Of a DNA stretch of 64,000 nucleotides, positions 13,001 through 20,531 are shown piece by piece (within the stretch, counting starts at the first letter, position 1; every line of letters starts with the position of its first letter). Made by a program: the position numbers and the translations under genes. The notes beneath the pieces were generated by a model. It saw only the letters and a list, made by a program, of their open reading frames with translations. It searched no databases and was not told the DNA's origin. Source of the stretch: Branchiostoma floridae (taxonomy: Eukaryota > Chordata > Leptocardii > Amphioxiformes > Branchiostomatidae); the NCBI RefSeq assembly GCF_000003815.2, contig NC_049980.1, forward strand, positions 10,512,714 through 10,576,713, written 5' to 3'.

Positions 13001-14406
13001 CTTATTAGTGTCACGTAGTGTGATTAGGCATTAGGCAAGCATTAGCACAACTTTTTCCGTCCTACCAGTAGAAATGAACATCTTTACAGTTAGTAAAGCA
13101 AACGTAAACGTATTCGCATATTAGATTATGAAACATTCGCGTACGACTCCACAGTCTAGTTCTATGTGGCAGTGCTTCAAGCAAAGCTCAAGATTCAGTT
13201 TTCCTCTGCATTAGAGCGCCCTCGCACAACTATGACGTCACTCGTGACTGACAAGATGGGTACGCCAGCGGCTCGTGAATCTTCAGGTAAGGTTTAGGTC
13301 CCAATCGCATCGGTGCCCATCATCAATTCTCCATTGTGTTCTGCACCCTAGAAGCTTCCTTAGCTCTTGGAGTTTCTTTACTGTTGTAGGAAGGGCTCGG
13401 CCTCTGTGCTTTAGGTCTGTGTTCAGCAAGCTGACAGTGTCTACCCTTGCGTGCCTTGTATCTGCTGGAGCATAGTATTGAGAATTCAAGGGCACAAACA
13501 TGCATGTGTGATTGATAAAGTATGTTTTTCTGTTTTTCAATCAGAAACGTGTGGAGTATCAGCGTTTCGCCACTTCCCCCAAACTGATTGCGGCGGACCT
13601 GCAGTGGACATAGTCAGCCATTTTGGTGTTACCGTCGATTCCTGTGCAGCGGCTTGCTGTGCCGACCCGACATGCCTGTCGTTCCAGTACAACACACACT
13701 CCAACTGTTACTTGAAAAGTACGATCTGCTCTGCCGAGGAGAAAGTGAATGCAGCAATAGGAAACATGTACGATCGGATTGATTCACCAGGTAGGATCAT
13801 TCAGTCCATTGGTAACATCATTTTTATTGCATTTCAGATAAAAATACTGTAAATAAATCATATAAGGATTACATAATGAAAATAGACATATAAGACAAAA
13901 ACTGGAAAAACTTCAACAGGTACAAACATAAACCACAGATCCGAAGATGAATAACAATACTATAATGGGGAGAAAATGATACCAACCAAATAAACTAAAA
14001 CAGTAATATAAAGGTTGTATTCACGGTTTTTGGTCTGTGTGTATGTGTCAGTGTCTGTAGTCATCTGAATACAGTAGAGAGGCAGAATATGTGGGTGCAA
14101 ACGGAAGCTTGGTGCAAACGAAGACTTGCAGGATGGAATGGTTGACTTGTTTGGCCCGGGTCCAAAGTTGGCCCCGCAGGCTAGCATGAATGGATTGGTA
14201 GATGGAGGCAGGAACTCGAGGACTGCATGTAAGCTAAAGTACAAGGGGCATGTACCGTTTTACATATGGACATTGACAATGGAAACTATTTAAAACGTCT
14301 GCTGGTTTTTGATTAGTCTGACATCAGACACTCCACACCTCGAGAATACTGACAGGAAGTTATGGCAAAGGTCACAGGAAGGCAACAGAATAGGTTATGA
14401 AAGACT

Positions 14407-14471
<65 letters not shown>

Positions 14472-17400
14472 ACACACACACACACACATACACAAACACA
14501 CGCACACACAAACACACACACACACGCACACACAAACACACACACACACACACGCACACACACACAGACGAACGCCGCTGCCTAAAACATAACCTTCATT
14601 TTTACGGAGGTAGTAATGTGATTCTGATGTTCACCTTTCTTGCACACTGTCTAAGGAACCGTCCCCGTCAGCCCACACACGGTTAGAGCCATGGAAGGCG
14701 AGACCGTCACCCTCCCCGTGCAGAGTAAGGTGGATCTACGCAAAGCGATCGCGCTGACGTGGAGCCGGGTGGTCGGCGAGTCGGATATTTTAAGAGTCAC
14801 TGTGTTCATGTACTCAGCCGGATCCAAGGGTCGCGCCTTGAGGCCACTGCTAGGGCGTGCCTCCTTAAACATTGACGGTTCGCTGCGGATAGATGATGCC
14901 AAACTTTCCGACGAGGGCGAGTACATCATGACGAAAATCATGCCCTTTAGCGGACAAACGGAGGAATACGTCAAGCTTGTCATAATCGGTAAGAGACACA
15001 TTCTTTATCTTTCGGTATCTCGTGTAATCAGCATGTCTCACATGTGCCACACCATTATCTTAATATACATACATTTTTGTTTAGACATACTAATCTTATC
15101 AAATATGACATTCAAGTAGCAATCTATCTTCATGAAACGTCCATTTAATGGTACTCATGTATTTCTCTAGTAGCCAATGTCGGTGCTTACTTGGGTGTCA
15201 AAATGTCTTGCGGGGTAAACGGACATTTTTACTGGATAACAGTAATACTTATAGTGACGGTGTGATTAAATGTTTTAGACTAATCGCTTAAAATTACTTC
15301 TGACTATTCACACATGACCCTGGCCGTCGTTTGCCCGCCCCCATCTCAACATTCTCTACAACTTTTCGACATTTCACAAGACCGTTCACGATTGATTTCG
15401 TTACTTTTATTACCAATTGCAAGTTATGATTCCAAAATGAAAGTTTCTCTCTAGGTGGTAATGTAAAGGACTCCACCAGATCCTTGAGGCACATTGTAAT
15501 ATTCTTTTGGATCCAACAATTTGTGCCAGTTTTATGCAAAGTTGGGCCAACTGTATTTCCAGTGTTACACGATGAGGAAAACTCTTAACTCTAAACTGTG
15601 CCCAACCCCACTTCCTGCAACCTTTTTCTCATAACTTTGTGGTACTTTTGCACTACAACTCTGTTGGTGTCTCCAACGCGCCTAGCATTCAAATTCAGAT
15701 ATTGCGGAATTACTGACACACAAACAAACAAACAAACAAACAAAAACATCAACTGTTCACAATACCTTAACCTTCACGAAGGTAAATATCATCACTCAAA
15801 ATGTATTTCACAGATAAATCAACTTACAAGAGACCGCAGTTGACTTTGGAGCTGTTCTATCATAAAGCGGGTGAGTTCTCATGCAACAGATTGAATATAT
15901 TAGAATACAAATGCACTAGTAATGCGTTGAAAATAACAAAGATAGTTTCATAGTTTTTTCTTCAAGAAATTATGTAACATGCGAATCAATTCTGTTGATA
16001 TCTTATTTGGATATCTTTGTGGACTTGAGTATCTTCATTATTTTAAAACAAAATCAACGTTTCATGCATTTTAATGTCATCAGTGTCAAATTAACGTTAC
16101 TTCATGTATATTCTTGCAACAATTATGTCTCTTTTCTGACGTTTCAAGATTGTCCAGAAGACTACCTACCATTCCAAGGCATCTGCTACAAGGCGTTCAA
16201 CGTAACCGCTACTTTCCACCAGTCCATCCGTGCGTGTAGTGAAGACAGTGGAACACTCGCCAGGCCTCGAGATAAGGAAACCAACGACTTCCTGGTCAGC
16301 CTAAAGAACTCGGTAGATGAGGGATCTTCGTTTAGATTCGGCCTTCATCATGACGTCTTCCAGGAAAACGTCTGGAAGTGGATAGATGGAGAAGAACTGG
16401 GGGACTTCACAGACTGGGGACCCGGGGAACCTAATAACTATAAGCAATTTGGGGAGACCTGCGTCGTATACTACCCGCCCAAGAAGAACAAGTGGAACGA
16501 CATGGCATGCTTTTCCAGGCGAAAATTCATCTGCCAAGTGGATAAAACAGGTTATTACATGCATTTTGGTTATCCATATTTGTCACTGTATGCCATGAAC
16601 CTAAGCCAAAGTTGTTGAACGATTCATACGTAGAAAAAGCCTCGTATCATATCCTTTCACAGCCAATGTTCTTCAATTACGTACATTTTCTACTGCTTGT
16701 ACGTTTCTCTCTCCATATCTCAGCATATCTAACCTTTATCTTCACCTTTGGCCCGGCGCCCGGCAGAAGCCGTCCGCATCCAGAGCTCGAGCAATGATGT
16801 TCAGTATGATGGCAAAGCTGTACTTGAATCTCCCGTCTTTAGCACCAACTGCAGCAACAGTTCGCTCGTTTTCCACTACCAAATGGAAGGCTCCGCTGTC
16901 CCTGCCACACTATACGTCTCCATCGTCGTTAATGAGTCAAACTCTGCCCCTGAATTGCTGGGAACATTTCCGTTCGAGCTGACCAACGGACAAAAGAATC
17001 AGGTGCATATGGATCTTCAAAGGGAGCAGCCGTTTCGTGTGGTCTTCACTGCCGAACTAGATCATCACTCGGCCAACTCAACGGACAGCGTAGGCCAAAT
17101 ACATCTGTATGATGTCGTCGTTCTCGACAAATGTAGACCCATAGGTACGCCAAATGACGTTGCCTACATAGGGTTGGATGTCCAAGATGTGTCCAAATTA
17201 TCTTAAACAGAGCGTTCGGGTGAAACAATATTGTTCTTGGATTTTACATGTCTTCTAAATTAAGTTTGTATATTATTGGCGTTTGTGGTTGTTTTGCTTA
17301 AAAGCATCTGTGTCTTTCAGTTTCTTTGCTTCAGTCGTAGAATATAGTGATTGTATAAACCATGCATATGATAGTCAGAGAGTGTTTACATGACTTGAAT

Positions 17401-18631
17401 ACACATAGGCAATGAGCAAAGCGTGACAAGCTAACGTAATCCTTGTGTTTGCTCCAATGTTAAAGCAGTATTTCTCTTTCCCTTAGACGGATCAGCCCAA
17501 GCAGTGCTTTTCCAAGGTAAGTGTATACAAATGTGAATATACTCAACACTGAACAGGCACTAGTTTCTTGTAACGACATCAAGATATCAATTGTTAATCG
17601 GCTGAATTTGGTTGATCTTTCTGTAGATTGTAGGAAGTGATGTGTGTGAGTAACCAGTTGGTATACCGATTGTCCTGATCATTATAAACACTTCTGTTTT
17701 GTTGATCTCTTTTGCCATCTTGTCTGGTCTTGCACTAACAAATTGGTTCGTTCCTTTTCTTTCTACAGAGCCTGCTCCTTCCAAAGTACCCGTTCTTTCT
17801 AATGACCAAAGTCTTCCCAGTGGAGCTATTATTGGGATCATCGTGGGGTTAGTTATCGTGGCAGTAGCGATTGTAACAGGAGTGGCGGTTGCCAGGTGGG
17901 CAGACATTCGGCATGTACTATAACTCTATTTCCTATCCTGTACGATACTATTGCAGCCCTCTCTGAACCGCGCTATTTTAGCATGAAAGAAATAGAGAAA
18001 GTGCTGCATTCTATTGTGGTCATTGTATGTCTTCGAAAAGGGTTGGGCCTGGGAGTAACAAAGATTCTATGAGGAACCCTTTCGTATTTTCATTAAAAAG
18101 AAGTGGGCATATGACTTTCAGCAGAACTGCGGTTCACCCACGTCCACACAGTAGCCTGGAGTCCACCCTTGTTTGGTTCGTTCGCTCCCGAAGATCAAGG
18201 GTAATGACCTTCCGGGGAGGACCAAAGCTAACAGGGCTGGTCAGGCTAGCTACATCCACAGCTCAGGCTGAAGCTCCAGTTGTCCTTCTCTTTCACCTAA
18301 CGTGAGGGCGTCGCCTACAAAGTAACGCTAACAGTGACTTGCATTGTGGTAGACATTAACAAAAGCCTTTATGCTCAATATATACCCCCTTCCATTTGAG
18401 ATGTGCACTTCATTCTGTGTAAGACTGCGATCTCACTACGTTCATCATCCCTTGTAATTTCACACTATTATCATGAATGACAATGTCATGATTCGTGTGT
18501 ATTTGCGCTAACTTTTTAGATCTTGTGTTCCATGCAGACGGATGAGAGGCCAATATGACCGCTTCATGACAACCAGCACAACCGTCCTGATGATGCGTGA
18601 CAATGTGATGTTTGAACCGGATGTGGAATAG
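946..18631 (+). CDS. Mosaic transmembrane lectin receptor (CTLD/PAN/pentraxin/Ig-like/MAM-like), whole gene model
   Basis: Preferred model: 19 exons, joined at 946-1033, 2531-2932, 3267-3353, 6990-7289, 7632-8033, 8406-8516, 9072-9316, 9670-10492, 10960-gap, 11888-12071, 12722-12757, 13215-13286, 13545-13790, 14656-14988, 16149-16550, 16767-17144, 17487-17516, 17769-17895, 18538-18631. Reading phase is kept across every junction outside the N gap, giving about 1,515 codons plus those lost in the gap. Almost all junctions are phase 1, so domain exons are symmetric, the signature of exon shuffling. Predicted type I membrane protein: signal peptide, five CTLDs (two QPD, three EPN), one pentraxin, two PAN/apple modules, an Ig-like module, a MAM-like module, one transmembrane helix and a cytoplasmic tail of about 30 residues. 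Role is inferred as calcium-dependent glycan recognition at the cell surface. The main uncertainty is whether exons 1-3 belong to the same transcript as the rest; a second gene could instead begin at ATG 6938. Confidence 0.7.
1612..1831. repeat. Small foldback element (MITE-like) in lectin intron 1
   Basis: Ends are inverted copies: TACTGTAAATGCA on the left and TGCATTAAACAGTA on the right. The interior holds inverted copies of a CGCGAACTTAAA-type motif. About 220 bp and non-coding. The open frames across it on both strands are by-products of its symmetry. A related element with TACTGTAATTC ends lies at 55670-55874. Confidence 0.6.
2531..2932 (+). CDS. Lectin gene exon 2: C-type lectin domain 1 (QPD type)
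   Basis: A 402-nt, phase 1-1 exon encodes a complete long-form CTLD of about 134 residues. It opens [16 protein letters not shown] and has six cysteines. The conserved core appears as [10 protein letters not shown]. The carbohydrate-site motif is QPD in [13 protein letters not shown], and the second calcium-site motif is WND in GWNDLPC. In the CTLD family QPD with WND usually means galactose/GalNAc preference, by homology only. It differs from CTLD2 (7632-8033) at about a dozen of 402 nt by eye, with three amino-acid changes (F/L after WFG, E/K, K/N). Confidence 0.93.
3267..3353 (+). CDS. Lectin gene exon 3: Ser/Thr-rich linker 1
   Basis: An 87-nt, phase 1-1 exon after a TTTATTTTCAG acceptor. 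It encodes a short hydrophilic spacer containing [19 protein letters not shown]. Two homologous exons occur at 8406-8516 and 13215-13286. The Ser/Thr content suggests an O-glycosylated stalk between lectin domains (inference). Confidence 0.75.
3396..4854. mobile_element. 1.46-kb element with long inverted ends of AACGAAAAGG decamers
   Basis: The left arm (3396-3555) and right arm (4735-4854) are inverted copies. Each has TACCGAAAGTGCG at its outer end, then a run of AACGAAAAGG decamers, then a GTATGAAGCAAA.. segment. The left arm also carries an extra inverted start near 3481-3517. The interior of about 1.2 kb has no coding sequence I recognise. Probably a non-autonomous foldback DNA transposon. 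The Lys/Arg/Glu-rich open frames through the decamers are not genes. Confidence 0.65.
5640..6440 (+). repeat. Dispersed repeat family A, copy 1 (octamer-rich)
   Basis: Begins with a GTCTGTCTGTC run and continues with CCATAACTCGAGAAGC and CCCCCTAGCGGCC landmarks. It ends in a tract with repeated ATGCAAAT/ATTTGCAT octamers (about 6060, 6172, 6187, 6297, 6316, 6427). The same order, reverse-complemented, is seen at about 32830-33870. A shorter copy is at 7335-7560. Probably a non-autonomous transposon family. Confidence 0.6.
6990..7289 (+). CDS. Lectin gene exon 4: PAN/apple domain 1
   Basis: A 300-nt exon, phase 1-1, with acceptor TTTCTGCTATAG and donor GTAAAT. It encodes about 100 residues with the PAN/apple pattern: DADECARRC, then PCLSFNHRP, then a Cys-containing [11 protein letters not shown], ending near HYYQRKG. 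PAN modules bind proteins or glycans in receptors and proteases. Alternative: an ATG at 6938 reads in frame into this exon through [18 protein letters not shown], which resembles a signal peptide. That would make this the first exon of a separate gene. However, translated pyrimidine tracts naturally look hydrophobic. Confidence 0.8.
7335..7560 (+). repeat. Dispersed repeat family A, copy 2 (short)
   Basis: Shows the same GTCTGTCTGTC start and CCATAACCCGAGAAGC landmark as 5640-6440, in the same orientation. It also contains a 39-bp segment (7419-7457) identical to 6582-6620. The two copies flank the PAN exon directly. Confidence 0.6.
7632..8033 (+). CDS. Lectin gene exon 5: C-type lectin domain 2 (QPD type)
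   Basis: A 402-nt, phase 1-1 exon, nearly identical to CTLD1 at 2531-2932. It has six cysteines, the WFGLSDE core, QPD in [13 protein letters not shown] and WND in KPGWNDLPC, so galactose-type binding is predicted. The intron before and after it also matches copy 1. The exon arose by recent tandem duplication or has been kept similar by gene conversion. Confidence 0.93.
8154..8214. repeat. 27-bp inverted repeat hairpin, 7-nt loop
   Basis: The left arm (8154-8180) is the reverse complement of the right arm (8188-8214) with one mismatch. Only the right arm is present at the matching place in duplication copy 1 (around 3064-3094). The left arm was therefore either added in copy 2 or lost from copy 1. 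Confidence 0.85.
8406..8516 (+). CDS. Lectin gene exon 6: Ser/Thr-rich linker 2 with duplicated acceptor
   Basis: A 111-nt, phase 1-1 exon homologous to linker 1 but 24 nt longer. The extra length is a 24-bp tandem duplication that also copied the splice acceptor: AG at 8404-8405 and again at 8428-8429, each followed by ATGACGCCGCAGTGGA. Use of the second AG would remove eight residues without a frameshift. It encodes [17 protein letters not shown], then [10 protein letters not shown]. Confidence 0.72.
9072..9316 (+). CDS. Lectin gene exon 7: pentraxin domain, N-terminal half
   Basis: Acceptor TTTCCCAG, phase 1 in; donor GTAAGT, phase 0 out. The translation [29 protein letters not shown] and [19 protein letters not shown] matches the first half of a pentraxin such as C-reactive protein. 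It includes the first cysteine of the conserved disulfide in FTLC and an Asn at the calcium-site position (ANELL). The domain continues in the next exon. Confidence 0.85.
9396..9573. repeat. Foldback MITE inside the pentraxin intron
   Basis: Outer inverted ends AATCTCCAAGCAG (9396-9408) and CTGCTTGGAGATT (9561-9573). A second inner inverted pair, AGCTGGGGAAGG / CCTTCCCCAGCT, lies at about 9447-9536. About 178 bp and non-coding. The open frame that runs from here into the next exon is intronic up to 9669. Confidence 0.65.
9670..10492 (+). CDS. Lectin gene exon 8: pentraxin C-terminal half fused to C-type lectin domain 3 (EPN type)
   Basis: An 823-nt exon, phase 0 in (acceptor GTGTTCCAG) and phase 1 out. 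The first part completes the pentraxin: [15 protein letters not shown] carries the second conserved Cys, [11 protein letters not shown] and ESQAF keep most calcium-site positions, and [14 protein letters not shown] and DWATAN match the family end. Without an intron it runs into a [21 protein letters not shown], then SSFWFGLHD, then [10 protein letters not shown] (EPN, mannose-type by family rule), then KWNDMPC. Six cysteines. The pentraxin signature His is replaced by Glu (EICATW). Confidence 0.92.
10960..11144 (+). CDS. Lectin gene exon 9 (partial): C-type lectin domain 4, N-terminal half
   Basis: After the acceptor CCTGACTAG, phase 1. It reads [34 protein letters not shown] and [12 protein letters not shown], then enters the assembly gap. 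A normal long CTLD start, lacking the extra N-terminal Cys pair seen in the other CTLDs. The middle of the domain (WIGL region) and the donor site are in the gap. Confidence 0.85.
11145..11339. other. Assembly gap (195 N)
   Basis: A run of unknown bases. It removes the end of the CTLD4 N-terminal exon and its splice donor. Gap size may be an estimate. Confidence 1.
11888..12071 (+). CDS. Lectin gene exon 10: C-type lectin domain 4, C-terminal half (EPN type)
   Basis: The acceptor GGATAG opens in phase 0 and the exon closes in phase 1 at GTATTT. It encodes [16 protein letters not shown], then VPGEPNNAG (EPN), [14 protein letters not shown] and YFICQKG. WDD replaces the usual WND. Together with 10960-11144 this completes a mannose-type CTLD, the only one here split by an intron. 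The domain is clear even though the open frame is short, because a stop lies just upstream in the intron. Confidence 0.88.
12340..12359. repeat. Poly-G run
   Basis: About 20 consecutive G in the intron after CTLD4. Possible source of sequencing or length error. Confidence 0.9.
12722..12757 (+). CDS. Lectin gene exon 11: 36-nt micro-exon
   Basis: Acceptor CTTGCAG and donor GTATAG bracket exactly 36 nt in phase 1-1, encoding [13 protein letters not shown] with the flanking G. Support is from splice signals and preserved phase only. It would add a single extra cysteine to the stalk. Confidence 0.45.
13215..13286 (+). CDS. Lectin gene exon 12: Ser/Thr-rich linker 3
   Basis: A 72-nt, phase 1-1 exon encoding [20 protein letters not shown], homologous to linkers 1 and 2. 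Acceptor GCATTAG, donor GTAAGG. It shows that the linker module has been copied at least twice, including once away from the CTLD1/2 duplication. Confidence 0.7.
13545..13790 (+). CDS. Lectin gene exon 13: PAN/apple-like domain 2
   Basis: A 246-nt, phase 1-1 exon with acceptor TTTTTCAATCAG. Cysteine-rich module: [44 protein letters not shown]. The CxxxCxxxxxCLSFxY pattern matches PAN/apple domains, though the module is short (about 82 residues) and only weakly like PAN domain 1. Confidence 0.75.
14411..14570. repeat. (CA)n microsatellite
   Basis: About 160 bp of CA dinucleotides with interruptions, in the intron before the Ig-like exon. His/Thr and Cys/Val open frames across it are artefacts. 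Confidence 0.97.
14656..14988 (+). CDS. Lectin gene exon 14: Ig-like (V-type) domain without the usual cysteines
   Basis: A 333-nt, phase 1-1 exon. Pattern of an Ig V-like domain: [39 protein letters not shown]. At the two usual disulfide positions it has Val (TLPV) and Met (YIM) instead of Cys, so the fold would lack the canonical bond. The Trp and the DEGEY motif are kept. A degenerate or cysteine-free Ig domain is the best call. Confidence 0.7.
14989..16148. other. Intron 14, no exon seen
   Basis: AT-rich intron with a short (CAAA)n tract near 15720-15743. No phase-1 exon with good splice sites was found. Confidence 0.5.
16149..16550 (+). CDS. Lectin gene exon 15: C-type lectin domain 5 (EPN type)
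   Basis: A 402-nt, phase 1-1 exon, closely related to CTLD3: [32 protein letters not shown] (EPN) and KWNDMAC, with six cysteines. Oddity: the near-invariant Trp of the WFGL core is Arg here (SSFRFGLHH, codon AGA where CTLD3 has TGG). A long block including the EPN motif (16378-16435) is identical in DNA to CTLD3 (10319-10376), suggesting recent duplication or gene conversion. Confidence 0.92.
16767..17144 (+). CDS. Lectin gene exon 16: MAM-like domain
   Basis: A 378-nt, phase 1-1 exon. Features like a MAM adhesion module: [19 protein letters not shown], then [42 protein letters not shown]. The start of a canonical MAM domain is missing, so it may be a shortened or divergent member. N-glycosylation sequons occur at NCS, NSS and NES. 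It sits next to the membrane as MAM modules often do. Confidence 0.6.
17487..17516 (+). CDS. Lectin gene exon 17: 30-nt micro-exon
   Basis: Strong acceptor (TTTCTCTTTCCCTTAG) and donor (GTAAGTG) around 30 nt in phase 1-1, encoding [11 protein letters not shown] skippable juxtamembrane spacer. Confidence 0.6.
17769..17895 (+). CDS. Lectin gene exon 18: transmembrane segment
   Basis: Phase 1 in (acceptor TTTCTACAG), phase 2 out (GTGGGC). It encodes a short Pro/Ser stalk, [16 protein letters not shown], then a single hydrophobic helix, [20 protein letters not shown], and a basic residue (VAVAR), consistent with a type I membrane topology. Confidence 0.88.
18538..18631 (+). CDS. Lectin gene exon 19: cytoplasmic tail and stop
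   Basis: Acceptor CCATGCAG; one base completes the split Arg codon. The tail runs [29 protein letters not shown] and stops at TAG 18629-18631. About 30 residues with one tyrosine (GQYDRF, loosely like a YxxF endocytic motif) and no ITAM/ITIM. The final codons lie in the first unit of a 34-bp tandem repeat. Confidence 0.8.
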
Positions 18632-18738
18632 TTAGACTGTGATGTTTAAAACGGATGGGGAATAGTTAGAATGTGATGTTTGAACCGGATGTGGAATAGT
18701 TAGAATGTGATGTTTAAAAAGCGGATATGGAATAGTTT
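18602..18738 (+). repeat. 34-bp tandem repeat spanning the lectin stop codon
   Basis: Four units starting at 18602, 18636, 18670 and 18704, each like AATGTGATGTTTGAACCGGA followed by TGTGGAATAGTTAG. Unit 1 encodes the last residues and the TAG stop. Units 2-4 lie in the 3' UTR. Confidence 0.9.
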
Positions 18739-19025
18739 CAGTATCAGAGCACATGAATCTCAACGCAGGAAAGCCCCTAGTTGCAAACTTGTATGGCCAA
18801 CAATATGTTAACGTTATAGCTATTGTTACTTTTTTATCCATCCTTTGTATTATGTCATGAGAATCTATCACCCGGTGAAGTCTCTAGAAACATGGTTTAT
18901 TACGTTATCACTGCCCAAAATGTAAGGATCGATAAGACGAAGCGTGATATTGATAACATAATGGTGCAGTTTATTGTATAGACTGGATAATTCGATTCTT
19001 TTCAAAACTTATATCCCGTAGCCCT

Positions 19026-19031
19026 AATAAA
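19026..19031 (+). terminator. Candidate poly(A) signal of the lectin gene
   Basis: AATAAA about 395 bases after the stop, the first canonical hexamer noticed downstream. It sits in an AT-rich AAATAGATAAAT tract, so it could be chance. Confidence 0.35.
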
Positions 19032-19444
19032 TAGATAAATAAATAGATAAACAAGTAGTATTCAAATTTATGTTTCTAGGTAAAAACAATAACAGAGAAT
19101 TGGAGAATGCAAGAAGCTTAATTTAAGCTTTAGATACAAAGAAAATCTTAAACAGATTCGAAGATCTATAGAGTCATCTAGAAATGGCCGATGTAATCAT
19201 TTTGAACAGGAATACTAGTTTAAGATCAGCATTTCGTATGATATAATTTACTGCATTTCTGTGCAATAATCATCGTGTCGGCACAACAGTAAACACTTTG
19301 TTGCTTTATATTTTTCCTATACTGCTCCCGGCAACCAAATAAGCATTGCATTATGTTTCCATAATTAACTTCTATAAGTTTGGTAGAAATGGAACATGCC
19401 AATGAATTCGAACTGCACATCTTAAATCTCTGTAACGATTATAG

Positions 19445-20531
19445 CTATGGGCTGAGTCTTTCCCTACGTAACTTTTCATTTTGTCTCATTGCCAGTTTCC
19501 AGTCCCAAATAAACCGCTCTTGTCTCAGTTGCTTACAAAATTTAGCATCTACCGTCCATGACATGCTCCACTTTGTTGCCGGAAAACTCCTGCTACCTTT
19601 AGGGTCGATCCTGCAATGTTCGTTCACATTACTGTTCATCGTGCGAAAGTGTTCAAGTTCCAACGCGAAGTCTTCCCCTCCCTTTGCGACCTCCTCCCAT
19701 AACGTTCTGTTGTAGTGTTCATACAGCGCGTAGTCTATGGAGCTCCACTTGCGATGGTTCTCCATTGCCAGGTCGCTCAAACTAGATGACTTGTAGTAGA
19801 ATTTTCGGTAGTTTCTCGCCGTCCAATCGTAGAAAATGTCCGCTAGAGACCAACACAGAGTCCGCTTGAGGACAACAAGGGATTCATCCAGATGTTCAAG
19901 AATCATGACAAACGGCACGTCCGTTGTTACCTCTCGAAAATGCTGTTCTGTTGACTCATCACCAACATCCTTCATCTGATCGAAGCCTAACACAAAGGAC
20001 TGGAAATTTCTAGTAGGCGAGCGTCCTTCGTAGAATTTGCTGTCGATTTCTGCGTAGTCAGTAACGTTTTCGAGAAACGTCTGAATCGGGGTTATTGATA
20101 AAAGTTTGTATTTAGTATTCAGGTGAATGAAATTGAACATGGACTTCAGATGGTCGAGGAGATGTCTCATGATGGCGACACGGACCGTGTCGGGAGGCAT
20201 CCTCGCCTGGATGGTTTCTGGATGGTACCTGGCGTGATGGGTGAGGATGTTGTACACCCCACCACTCACGGGATAGGCGTCCCCAGGGGAGGGGTTGTTG
20301 GCCCATGAGAAAGACGCAGGGTTTCTACCTCCGGGTAGCATTACGGTCAGGTTGTGGAAGTAGCCATAGCGAAGGAAGACACTCTGAACTGTAGTGGACC
20401 CTGCCTTGTGAACTTTTACGAAGGCGACATTTTGCTTTGGTTCACAGGTAGGTGGCTGCCATTCGGGAATGTGTCGTCCCTGGGTTCGGCTCTGCGTAGG
20501 AGATTCAAGCCGTTTAATGGTTTGACTCAAT
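19445..20531 (-). CDS. GAL3ST: GAL3ST-like exon 3: catalytic domain and stop
   Basis: 1,087 nt beginning after a TTTCTTTTTAG acceptor and holding the whole lumenal sulfotransferase domain without introns. Residues read beyond the acceptor (20532-20569) are intronic. Confidence 0.9.

Noticed and set aside
14313..14585. Cys/Val and His/Thr open frames
   Set aside because: Pure translation of a (CA)n microsatellite.
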